From: Bacillota bacterium
GTDB lineage: Bacteria > Bacillota > Syntrophomonadia > Syntrophomonadales > Syntrophomonadaceae
NCBI GenBank assembly: GCA_023395515.1
Contig: JAEWZB010000102.1
Span: forward strand, 1-24,674
Direction of reading: 5' to 3'
Length of the DNA: 24,674 nucleotides
Each line of letters starts with the position of its first letter. Position 1 is the first letter of the stretch. Made by a program: the position numbers and the translations under genes. Of this stretch, positions 1-6,964 are shown piece by piece. Under the pieces are notes generated by a model that worked only from the letters and a program-made list of their open reading frames with translations, did no database searches and had not been told where the DNA came from.

Positions 1-119
1 ATCCCATTTTTAGCACCGCCATTCTTACTCTTTTATGTTTATTATAGCTTTTTTTCCGTTTTCTCGGTGCCTGTATACTCTTTTTTTCTTTGATTTTTTT
101 ATGGTTTTCGGACAGTCTG

Positions 120-144
120 AGGCGACCAAAGGTCGCCCCTACAT
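120..144. repeat. Dispersed palindromic repeat, copy 1
   Basis: This 25-nt string is identical to 19333-19357. It contains the palindrome GGCGACC-AAA-GGTCGCC followed by CCTACAT. It lies downstream of leuD, and on the leuD strand it would form a 7-bp hairpin with a 3-nt loop near the mRNA end. No T-run follows it, so it is not a classic intrinsic terminator. It may stabilise the 3' end or simply be a REP-like dispersed element. The exact identity is seen directly; any role is inference. Confidence 0.8.
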
Positions 145-186
145 TACGTTTTACGCCTAACACCTCACACCTTACGCCTCACGTTA
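145..186 (-). repeat. GGCGTAAGG-type low-complexity repeat downstream of leuD
   Basis: On the leuD strand this tract is a run of short variants of GTGAGGCGTAAGG and GTGTTAGGCGTAAAACG. It begins right after the leuD stop codon. Related tracts occur at 8655-8703 (ilv leader), 12371-12386 (after the HD-GYP gene) and 19358-19391 (after the ABC ATPase gene). It appears to be a dispersed intergenic repeat that tends to sit directly 3' of genes in one orientation. Nothing else is visible in 1-119, which is T-rich on this strand; no convincing gene start or leuB sequence is present there. Confidence 0.55.
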
Positions 187-675
187 CTAAACCTTTTCCT
201 TAACATAATTAATCAGGCCGCCTTTAGCCATTATGTTTTGCATAAATTCCGGGAAAGGTGTAGCTTGATATTCTTCACCAGTACGCAGGTTTTTAACCTT
301 ACCAGCCACTAAATCGACTTCGATTTCATCACCTTCGTTAATGGCATCTACCCCGGCCGGGCATTCCAAAATGGGCAACCCGATATTAATACTGTTGCGG
401 TAGAAAATACGGGCAAAGGATTTGGCTACTACACAGCTTACTCCCGCCGCTTTAATCGCAATAGGAGCATGCTCTCTAGAACTTCCGCAGCCAAAATTCT
501 TATCTGCTACAATAATGTCTCCCGTTTTAACTTTAGCCGGAAAGCTGGGGTCAGCATCTTCCATGCAATGTTTAGCTAATTCAGCCGGGTCCGAAGTATT
601 TAAGTAACGAGCTGGAATTATAGCATCAGTATCAATATCAGCTCCAAATTTATATACCATACCTTTTAGATTCAT
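187..675 (-). CDS. leuD: 3-isopropylmalate dehydratase small subunit
   Basis: This is the small (swivel-domain) subunit of isopropylmalate isomerase, which with LeuC converts 2-isopropylmalate to 3-isopropylmalate in cytoplasmic leucine synthesis. The 162-aa length and the N-terminus (MNLKGMVYKFGADIDTDAI) match the short homoaconitase/LeuD2 type common in Clostridia and archaea rather than the ~200-aa enterobacterial type. The substrate-binding signature GCGSSREHAP is at residues 62-71. The ATG follows AGGAGGG by 7 nt, and the gap to leuC is 16 nt, so the two are co-translated. It is the last gene of the ilv-leu operon visible here; no leuB follows within the window. A role in a related hydro-lyase such as homoaconitase is possible by family, but the leuA-leuC neighbourhood favours leucine synthesis. 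Confidence 0.93.
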   Translation of the reverse strand: MNLKGMVYKFGADIDTDAIIPARYLNTSDPAELAKHCMEDADPSFPAKVKTGDIIVADKNFGCGSSREHAPIAIKAAGVSCVVAKSFARIFYRNSINIGLPILECPAGVDAINEGDEIEVDLVAGKVKNLRTGEEYQATPFPEFMQNIMAKGGLINYVKEKV

Positions 676-691
676 GACTCTAACCCTCCTA

Positions 692-1951
692 CTATATTTC
701 CCAGGGTGGTGTTATTTTGCCTTTTATAGCACTGGCAGCCGCTACTGCCGGGCTGGCTAAATAAACTTCACTTTCAGGATGTCCCATACGACCTACAAAA
801 TTACGGTTAGTAGTAGCTAAAGCTTTTTCTCCTTTAGCTAATATACCCATATGTCCACCTAAACATGGTCCGCAAGTAGGAGTACTTACTATAGCTCCCG
901 CCTCAATAAAGCTCTCGATAAATCCCCTGCGCATAGCCTCCAAGTAAATCTGCTGGGTACCGGGGAATATGATTACTCTAAGTTCGGGATGTACTTTTTT
1001 ACCTTTTAAAATATTAGCCGCGATTTCCAGGTCTTCAATTCTGCCATTAGTACAAGAGCCGATCACTACCTGGTCTATATTGACATGAGTAGCTTCACTG
1101 ACCCGCCGGGCATTTTCCGGCAGATGGGGGAAAGCTACTACCGGTTCTAATTTAGATACATCATATTCTCTAACCTCAAAATATTTAGCATCTGCATCTG
1201 ATTTATACAGCTTATAAGCGCGTTTGGCTCTCTGGTTTACATAGGCTAAAGTTATATCATCCGGCTCGATGATACCGTTTTTGCCTCCCGCTTCAATGGC
1301 CATATTAGCCATAGTAAAACGGTTATCTATAGAAAGATTCTTAATGACTTCCCCAGTAAATTCCATAGACATATATCTGGCTCCATCAACACCTACATTC
1401 CCAATGGTATGCAGAATTAAATCTTTACCACTTACCCACTCAGGCAATTTTCCATAATAAACAAACTTAATGCTTTCCGGTACTTTAAACCAGGCTTCAC
1501 CCGTAGCCATAGCAGCGGCCATATCCGTAGAGCCTACCCCGGTAGCAAAAGCCCCTAAAGCTCCATAAGTACAAGTATGGGAATCAGCTCCTATTATCAG
1601 GTCCCCGGGCAGAGCTAAACCTTGTTCAGGGAGCAGACAATGTTCTATGCCCATTTGACCAATCTCAAAGTAATTAGTTATACCATGTTTTCTAGCAAAG
1701 TCACGCATTATTTTAGCCTGTTCAGCCGACTTAATATCTTTATTAGGAGTGAAATGATCGGGAACCATTACGACTTTATTCTGGTCAAAAACTCCCGGCA
1801 TTTCCAGTTTATTAAATTCCTCAATGGCTACCGGGGAAGTAACATCATTGCCTAATACTACATCCAGCCGGCAATTTATTAATTCCCCAGCTTCCACATA
1901 ATCTTTGCCGGCATGATTAGCTAAGATTTTCTGGCTAATCGTCATTCCCAT
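692..1951 (-). CDS. leuC: 3-isopropylmalate dehydratase large subunit
   Basis: This is the aconitase-superfamily large subunit that carries the [4Fe-4S] cluster of isopropylmalate isomerase. The cluster cysteines are visible as GSCTNG (C300) and the pair in TPTCGPC (C360, C363). It is 419 aa from the chosen start, the usual length for the LeuC1/HacA-type subfamily. An open frame extends upstream to 1978, but I chose the ATG at 1951. It lies 4 nt after the leuA stop, is preceded by GAGAGGGG at good spacing, and the next residues (MGMTISQKIL) are where the family normally begins. The extra nine residues would be an overlap with leuA and have no ribosome binding site of their own. It is paired with leuD immediately downstream. 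Confidence 0.95.
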   Translation of the reverse strand: MGMTISQKILANHAGKDYVEAGELINCRLDVVLGNDVTSPVAIEEFNKLEMPGVFDQNKVVMVPDHFTPNKDIKSAEQAKIMRDFARKHGITNYFEIGQMGIEHCLLPEQGLALPGDLIIGADSHTCTYGALGAFATGVGSTDMAAAMATGEAWFKVPESIKFVYYGKLPEWVSGKDLILHTIGNVGVDGARYMSMEFTGEVIKNLSIDNRFTMANMAIEAGGKNGIIEPDDITLAYVNQRAKRAYKLYKSDADAKYFEVREYDVSKLEPVVAFPHLPENARRVSEATHVNIDQVVIGSCTNGRIEDLEIAANILKGKKVHPELRVIIFPGTQQIYLEAMRRGFIESFIEAGAIVSTPTCGPCLGGHMGILAKGEKALATTNRNFVGRMGHPESEVYLASPAVAAASAIKGKITPPWEI

Positions 1952-1955
1952 GGTC

Positions 1956-3503
1956 TTAACCCCTCTCTTTTGGTTCACTCAGATTAATATGTTTTTCATG
2001 ATAATATCTGTTTATGGCATTAATATATGATTTTACACTAGCCTCAATAATGTCGGTGCTTAAACCCCGGCCAGTGTAAGCCTTGCCATGTATTTCAATA
2101 GTGGAGATTACTTCACCTAAGGCATCTTTGCCGCTGGTAACTGCGTTTAATTTATAACCACGCATTTTACCATAAATATCGGTTATCTTATCTACCGCAT
2201 GACAGGCTGCATCTACTGGCCCATCACCGGTGGAAGCTGATTCAAAAGTCTTATCTTCAATAGCCAGCCGTACTGTAGCCGTAGGTATAATATTAGTTCC
2301 ACTGGAAATGTGCAGATAATCCAGGCTAAACCTCTCTGGAATAGACCAGGCTTTATCAGCTACTATAGCTTCCAGGTCACTATCAGTAATCTCTTTTTTC
2401 TTATCGGCGGTATCCTTAAATTTAGCAAAAGCTTTATCTAATTCTGCATCAGATAATACAAAGCCCAAATCTTTTAGCCTTTCTCTAAAGGCATGGCGGC
2501 CCGAATGTTTGCCTAATACAATATTATTAGTAGTTATACCGATAAGCTCGGGGCTCATTATCTCGTAAGTAGAGCGTTCTTTTAAGACCCCGTCCTGATG
2601 AATACCAGATTCATGAGCAAAGGCATTTTGCCCTACTATGGCTTTATTGGGAGCAATAGTCATCCCGGTTAAGCTGCTTACTAAACGGCTGGTACGATAT
2701 AATTCTCCGTAATTAACATTAATGGCCTTATCAAAAAACGCCTTTTTGGTATAAAGGGCCATAATTATTTCTTCTAAAGATGCATTACCGGCTCTTTCTC
2801 CGATACCGTTTACGGCACATTCAACTTGCCGGGCTCCATTTACTATGCCGGCTAAAGAATTAGCTACGGCCATACCTAAATCATCATGACAATGCACACT
2901 TATTATAGCCTTATCCAAATTAGGCACTTTGTTGGTTACAGCTTTAATAAACTGTCCAAATTCCTCGGGTACCGCATAGCCTACCGTATCAGGTAAATTA
3001 ACCACGGTAGCTCCCGCCTCGATAACCTTTTCCACTACTAAAGCTAAAAAGTCTACATCACTGCGGGAAGCATCTTCCGCCGAAAACTCTACATCAGAAC
3101 AGTATTTTTTCGCATACTTCACGGTTTCTATAGCTTGTTCCAGCATTTGTTCCCGTGATTTTTGCAGTTTATATTTTAAATGAATATCTGAACTGGCCAG
3201 AAATACATGAATTCTCGCCGCTTCGGCACCTTGCAAAGCCTCCCAGGCCCGATCTATGTCGCCTTTATTGGCACGACACAACCCAGCTATAGTTGGCCCT
3301 TTTACATTATCTGCTATCTTTTTAACGGCTGCGAAATCCCCCGGTGAAGCAATAGGAAAACCGGCTTCTATTACATCTACACCTAATCTAGCCAATTGGT
3401 AAGCTATTTCCAGCTTTTCCTCCGCATTCAGACTCACTCCGGGTGATTGTTCTCCATCGCGCAGGGTAGTATCAAAAAGATAAATACGATTACTCTTAGA
3501 CAT
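1956..3503 (-). CDS. leuA: 2-isopropylmalate synthase
   Basis: LeuA condenses acetyl-CoA with 2-oxoisovalerate, the committed step of leucine synthesis. At 515 aa it has the full architecture. The N-terminal TIM-barrel holds FDTTLRDGEQSPG (residues 10-22, metal-binding D11 and substrate arginine R15), the metal-binding HCH pair at H204/H206 and the GIGERAGNA motif at 233-241. The C-terminal regulatory LeuA-dimer domain runs from about residue 370 and is the site of leucine feedback inhibition in the family. The ATG follows GAGGGAG. A 102-nt gap with a stem-loop separates it from ilvC, while leuC follows 4 nt after its stop. Homocitrate and citramalate synthases are relatives, but the leuCD context supports LeuA. 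Confidence 0.95.
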   Translation of the reverse strand: MSKSNRIYLFDTTLRDGEQSPGVSLNAEEKLEIAYQLARLGVDVIEAGFPIASPGDFAAVKKIADNVKGPTIAGLCRANKGDIDRAWEALQGAEAARIHVFLASSDIHLKYKLQKSREQMLEQAIETVKYAKKYCSDVEFSAEDASRSDVDFLALVVEKVIEAGATVVNLPDTVGYAVPEEFGQFIKAVTNKVPNLDKAIISVHCHDDLGMAVANSLAGIVNGARQVECAVNGIGERAGNASLEEIIMALYTKKAFFDKAINVNYGELYRTSRLVSSLTGMTIAPNKAIVGQNAFAHESGIHQDGVLKERSTYEIMSPELIGITTNNIVLGKHSGRHAFRERLKDLGFVLSDAELDKAFAKFKDTADKKKEITDSDLEAIVADKAWSIPERFSLDYLHISSGTNIIPTATVRLAIEDKTFESASTGDGPVDAACHAVDKITDIYGKMRGYKLNAVTSGKDALGEVISTIEIHGKAYTGRGLSTDIIEASVKSYINAINRYYHEKHINLSEPKERG

Positions 3504-3545
3504 AATACTCCCTCATTTTTAATTCTTATTCCAATTTAGTTGGCA

Positions 3546-3570
3546 GCAGCGGATAATTAAGCTCCGCTGC
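3546..3570. other. Intercistronic stem-loop between ilvC and leuA
   Basis: A perfect 8-bp inverted repeat, GCAGCGGA / TCCGCTGC with a 9-nt loop, lies between the ilvC stop and the leuA ribosome binding site. On the operon strand no T-run follows, so it is better read as an mRNA processing or stability hairpin, or a weak pause site. On the plus strand it is followed by ATTTTTATTTTT and would look like an intrinsic terminator against antisense transcription. Confidence 0.55.
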
Positions 3571-3605
3571 ATTTTTATTTTTATGTTTAGCAAATAAACA
3601 TATGT

Positions 3606-4619
3606 TTATTTAGTATTTTTCAGCCAAGGCATCATTGCCCGTAGGTCACTGCCTACTTCTTCAATCAAGTGTTCCCGGTTAATGCGTTTTAAAGCGTTAA
3701 ATTGAGGACGACCTACTTGATTTTCTAATAACCAGTCTTTAGCAAATTTACCTTCCTGAATCTCTCTTAGAATTTCATACATGGCTATGCGAGATTCTTC
3801 CCCAATTACTCGAGGCCCGGAAATATAATCGCCCCATTCGGCAGTATTGCTGATGGAATAGCGCATCAGGCTCATGCCGCCTTCATACATTAAGTCTACA
3901 ATCAGCTTTAGTTCATGTAAGCACTCAAAATAGGCTATTTCTGGTTGATAACCGGCTTCCACTAAAGTTTCAAAACCAGCTTTAATTAATTCGGTAGCTC
4001 CTCCGCATAATACAGCTTGTTCTCCGAATAAATCAGTTTCAGTTTCTTCCATGAAACTAGTTTCAATAACTCCGGCTTTAGTGCAACCAATGCCACAGGC
4101 ATAAGCTAAAGCGATATCATAAGCCTTCCCGGTAAAATCTTGTTCAATAGCGATCAGACCCGGTACTCCTGCTCCTTGTACATACATTCTTCTCACTAGA
4201 TGGCCCGGGCTTTTAGGGGCTATCATAAATACATCTATATTAGCCGGCGGTACTATTTGACCAAAATGAATATTAAAGCCGTGGGAGAAACCAAGAGCAT
4301 CCCCTTCTTTTAAATATGGCTTTATTTCATTTTCATATACTGCTGCTTGAGTTTCGTCCGGCAGCAATATTTGAACTATATCGGCCGCCTGAGCAGCTTC
4401 AGCCACAGTCATGGGAGTAATACCTGCCTCAATTACCGCATCCCATTCTTTCCCCGTTGCTTCATCAAAAGGTTTTCTAATTCCTACTACTACATTAAGA
4501 CCACTATCCTTTAAGTTTTGAGCTTGAGCATGACCTTGAGAACCAAAGCCCATTACGGCTATAGTCTTTCCTTTCAAACAATCTAGATTTGCGTCTGCAT
4601 CATAATACATTTTGGCCAT
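3606..4619 (-). CDS. ilvC: Ketol-acid reductoisomerase, class I (predicted NADH-type cofactor loop)
   Basis: This enzyme isomerises and reduces acetolactate or acetohydroxybutyrate to the dihydroxyacids of valine, leucine and isoleucine synthesis. Its 337 aa fits short class I. The Rossmann motif GFGSQGHAQAQN lies at 24-35, and the Mg2+/catalytic motif ETDLFGEQ at 194-201 contains the acidic ligands D196 and E200. The C-terminal knotted domain is intact. The beta2-alphaB cofactor loop is R48-K-P-F-D-E-A-T-G-K-E58-W59, a 12-residue loop ending in an acidic residue where NADPH enzymes have serine. From family knowledge this predicts a preference for NADH, or dual specificity. The ATG follows GAAGGAGG, 20 nt after ilvN. 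The stop codon sits inside a 20-bp palindrome at 3592-3611. Confidence 0.96.
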   Translation of the reverse strand: MAKMYYDADANLDCLKGKTIAVMGFGSQGHAQAQNLKDSGLNVVVGIRKPFDEATGKEWDAVIEAGITPMTVAEAAQAADIVQILLPDETQAAVYENEIKPYLKEGDALGFSHGFNIHFGQIVPPANIDVFMIAPKSPGHLVRRMYVQGAGVPGLIAIEQDFTGKAYDIALAYACGIGCTKAGVIETSFMEETETDLFGEQAVLCGGATELIKAGFETLVEAGYQPEIAYFECLHELKLIVDLMYEGGMSLMRYSISNTAEWGDYISGPRVIGEESRIAMYEILREIQEGKFAKDWLLENQVGRPQFNALKRINREHLIEEVGSDLRAMMPWLKNTK

Positions 4620-4639
4620 TTTATATTTCCTCCTTCAAA

Positions 4640-5128
4640 TTATTGTTTAAGGGCACCACGTACCATGGCAATTTTGCCGGTACGTACCAGTTCGACAATT
4701 CCAAATGGTCTTAATGAATCTTCTATAGCATTTATTTTGCCGGAATCGCCGGTGGCTTCTATAATTAAAGTATTGCGGCCGATATCTACGATCCGGGCTC
4801 TGAAAATATCTACAATCTGCACTATTTCAGCCCGTATATTATTATCAGCTCTAACCTTAATAAGAACTAATTCTCGTTCAACTGCTCTGTCCTCAGTAAC
4901 ATCAACGATTTTAGTAACTTCAACTAATTTATATAATTGCTTGGTAACTTGTTCAATAACCCGGTCATCCCCCTCAACTTCAATAGTCATGCGGGATATC
5001 CCCGGAGTTTCAGTAGCTCCCACGGCCAGACTTTCAATATTATAGCCCCGGCGCCTAAAAAGGGTAGTTACTCTGGTTAAAACTCCCGGTTTATTTTCTA
5101 CAGTTACGGCTAAGGTGTGTTTTTTCAT
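4640..5128 (-). CDS. ilvN: Acetolactate synthase small (regulatory) subunit
   Basis: This ACT-domain subunit binds valine and activates or feedback-regulates the IlvB catalytic subunit. It is 162 aa from ATG at 5128. The N-terminal ACT domain (about residues 2-77) has the signature VTVENKPGVLTRVTTLFRRR and the NIESLAVG strand, and a second ACT-like C-terminal domain follows. The frame also opens at a GTG at 5137, but that codon overlaps the Shine-Dalgarno GGGAGGTG itself. The ATG at 5128 has 8-nt spacing and comes one base after the ilvB stop (TAAAATG), which implies translational coupling. The family is called IlvN or IlvH depending on the paralogue; only one copy is seen here. Confidence 0.94.
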   Translation of the reverse strand: MKKHTLAVTVENKPGVLTRVTTLFRRRGYNIESLAVGATETPGISRMTIEVEGDDRVIEQVTKQLYKLVEVTKIVDVTEDRAVERELVLIKVRADNNIRAEIVQIVDIFRARIVDIGRNTLIIEATGDSGKINAIEDSLRPFGIVELVRTGKIAMVRGALKQ

Positions 5129-5129
5129 T

Positions 5130-6818
5130 TTAGTCACCTCCCAACATATTTAAAAGCGAAGTTCCGGATGGAACCATCGGGAAAACATCAGCTTCTCTTT
5201 CCACCCAAAAATCAATTACTACCGGTTTATCGGTACTGGCCAAAGCTTGTTTTAAGGCCGGCTCCACTTCGGAATATTCCTTGACCCTGATGCCTACGGC
5301 TCCATAAGCTTCCGCTAATTTTACAAAATCGGGCTGGTGGCTCATATCCGTATAAGAATAGCGTTTCTCGTAAAATAGGCCTTGCCATTGTCTGACCATA
5401 CCTAAGAAATGATTATTCAAAATACAGATGATAACCGGCAGCTTATTTTCCACGGCTACTGCCAGCTCCTGAATATTCATCTGAATACTGCCATCACCGG
5501 CTATATCAATGACCTTTTTATCCGGGCAGGCTATCTGGGCTCCGATGGCAGCAGGAAAACCGTAGCCCATAGTACCTAATCCGCCGGAAGTTAACAGAGT
5601 GCGGGGATTTTTAAATTTATAATAATGCGCTGTCCACATCTGGTTCTGCCCGACTTCCGTAGTAATAATAGCTTCACCCTGAGTAAGATCATATATCTTT
5701 TCAATAACATGCTGGGGCATTAAGCGGTTATCGGCTGACTGGCCATAACGCATGGGATATTCGTCTTTCCATCTTTCAATAGCTTGCAGCCATTCACTGT
5801 TATGATCATCCTCTACCTTTTCCAGCTTGGCATTAATAGCTTCCAGCACTTCCCTGACCTGTCCTACTATAGGAACATCTATATCCACATTTTTCCCAAT
5901 CTCGGCCGCGTCTATGTCAATGTGGATAATCTTAGCATGGGGGGCAAAGGCATCTATCTTACTAGTAACCCGGTCATCAAATCTGGCTCCCACCGCGATT
6001 AGTAAATCACATTCACTGACAGCATAATTGGCATATCTGGTTCCATGCATACCCAGCATGCCTAGGGATAAATAATTAGTGGCCGGAAAAGCTCCCAGTC
6101 CCATCAGAGTCATAGTAACCGGAATCTTCCTTTTTTCGGCCAGTTCGCGCAGTTCCTCGGCAGCTCCCGAAGCTATTACTCCTCCCCCGGCATATAACAA
6201 AGGCCGCTGGGATTGCTTGATCAAATTTACGGCGGTGACTACCTGACCGGCATTGAAGCCCTTCATGACCCGATAACCGCGAATACTAACCTCTTCCTGA
6301 TTCGGTTTGAAATCTATAGCTCTATCCATAACATCCTTAGGCAAATCAATTACTACCGGCCCCGGACGGTTAGTTGTAGCTATGTAGAAAGCTTCCTTTA
6401 TTATGGGGGCCAAATCTTCGGTTCTTTCCACCATATAATTATGCTTGGTGATAGGAAGGGTAATCCCGGTAATATCAGCTTCCTGGAAAGCGTCTTTACC
6501 TATAAGCGAGGACCCTACCTGACCGGTAAAGCATATTAAGGGAATAGAATCCATATAAGCCGTAGCAATGGCCGTGACTAAATTAGTAGCTCCGGGACCG
6601 GATGTAACTAAGCAAACTCCTACCTTTCCGGTCGCTCGGGCATACCCGTCAGCCGCGTGTCCGGCGCCTTGCTCATGGCGGGTTAGTACATGTTTAATAT
6701 CGGAACTATATAAAGCATCATAAATAGGTAATACTGCTCCTCCGGGGTATCCAAAAATAGTGTCGACTCCTTCTTCTTTCAAACAATGAAGTAAAATCTC
6801 GGCACCTTTCAACTTCAT
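5130..6818 (-). CDS. ilvB: Acetolactate synthase large (catalytic) subunit
   Basis: This is the ThDP- and FAD-dependent catalytic subunit that condenses pyruvate with pyruvate or 2-oxobutyrate, the first common step of branched-chain synthesis. It is 562 aa from the chosen start. The ThDP-activating glutamate is in TRHEQGAGHAADG (about residue 50), and the SGPGATN strand follows. The ThDP/Mg2+ motif runs from GDGS (about 441) to NN (about 469-470). The frame stays open 18 codons further upstream, to 6872, but the ATG at 6818 (MKLKGAEILL) has GGAGGTGAGCAT directly before it and matches the usual family start. The small subunit follows with 1-nt spacing after the stop. Confidence 0.95.
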   Translation of the reverse strand: MKLKGAEILLHCLKEEGVDTIFGYPGGAVLPIYDALYSSDIKHVLTRHEQGAGHAADGYARATGKVGVCLVTSGPGATNLVTAIATAYMDSIPLICFTGQVGSSLIGKDAFQEADITGITLPITKHNYMVERTEDLAPIIKEAFYIATTNRPGPVVIDLPKDVMDRAIDFKPNQEEVSIRGYRVMKGFNAGQVVTAVNLIKQSQRPLLYAGGGVIASGAAEELRELAEKRKIPVTMTLMGLGAFPATNYLSLGMLGMHGTRYANYAVSECDLLIAVGARFDDRVTSKIDAFAPHAKIIHIDIDAAEIGKNVDIDVPIVGQVREVLEAINAKLEKVEDDHNSEWLQAIERWKDEYPMRYGQSADNRLMPQHVIEKIYDLTQGEAIITTEVGQNQMWTAHYYKFKNPRTLLTSGGLGTMGYGFPAAIGAQIACPDKKVIDIAGDGSIQMNIQELAVAVENKLPVIICILNNHFLGMVRQWQGLFYEKRYSYTDMSHQPDFVKLAEAYGAVGIRVKEYSEVEPALKQALASTDKPVVIDFWVEREADVFPMVPSGTSLLNMLGGD

Positions 6819-6921
6819 ATGCTCACCTCCATCTAATCTACTCCCCTGGCTAGGGAAGGTTTTGGTTGCCATTCTTCTGGTTGATGCGGACTTCCCGCTC
6901 TCCCGTCTATATCCAAATAAA

Positions 6922-6950
6922 TAGCGGGCTTTTTCTTAATTAGCCCGCTA
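6922..6950. other. Intercistronic stem-loop between ilvD and ilvB
   Basis: A 9-bp perfect inverted repeat, TAGCGGGCT / AGCCCGCTA with an 11-nt loop, occurs about 15 nt downstream of the ilvD stop on the operon strand. The following bases (TTTATTTGG) are only moderately U-rich. It could be a partial terminator that lowers expression of the distal genes, or a processing site. Both operon hairpins have A/T-rich loops containing TTAATTA-type sequence. Confidence 0.55.
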
Positions 6951-6964
6951 AAATGCTTAAATCT

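Noticed and set aside
1..25. ATG on the minus strand (MAVLKMG...) near the left edge as the start of leuB
   Set aside because: There is no proper ribosome binding site, the residues do not resemble the LeuB N-terminus, and only a few codons are visible.
4665..5045. Long open frames antisense to the ilv-leu, MCP and ABC genes
   Set aside because: They lie inside well-supported genes, have low-complexity or unfamilial translations and no ribosome binding sites.
5130..6872. N-terminal extensions of IlvB (to 6872), LeuC (to 1978), the ABC ATPase (to 20209) and IlvN (GTG at 5137)
   Set aside because: In each case an internal start has a clear Shine-Dalgarno at proper spacing and matches the family N-terminus, while the longer form overlaps the neighbour or lacks a site.
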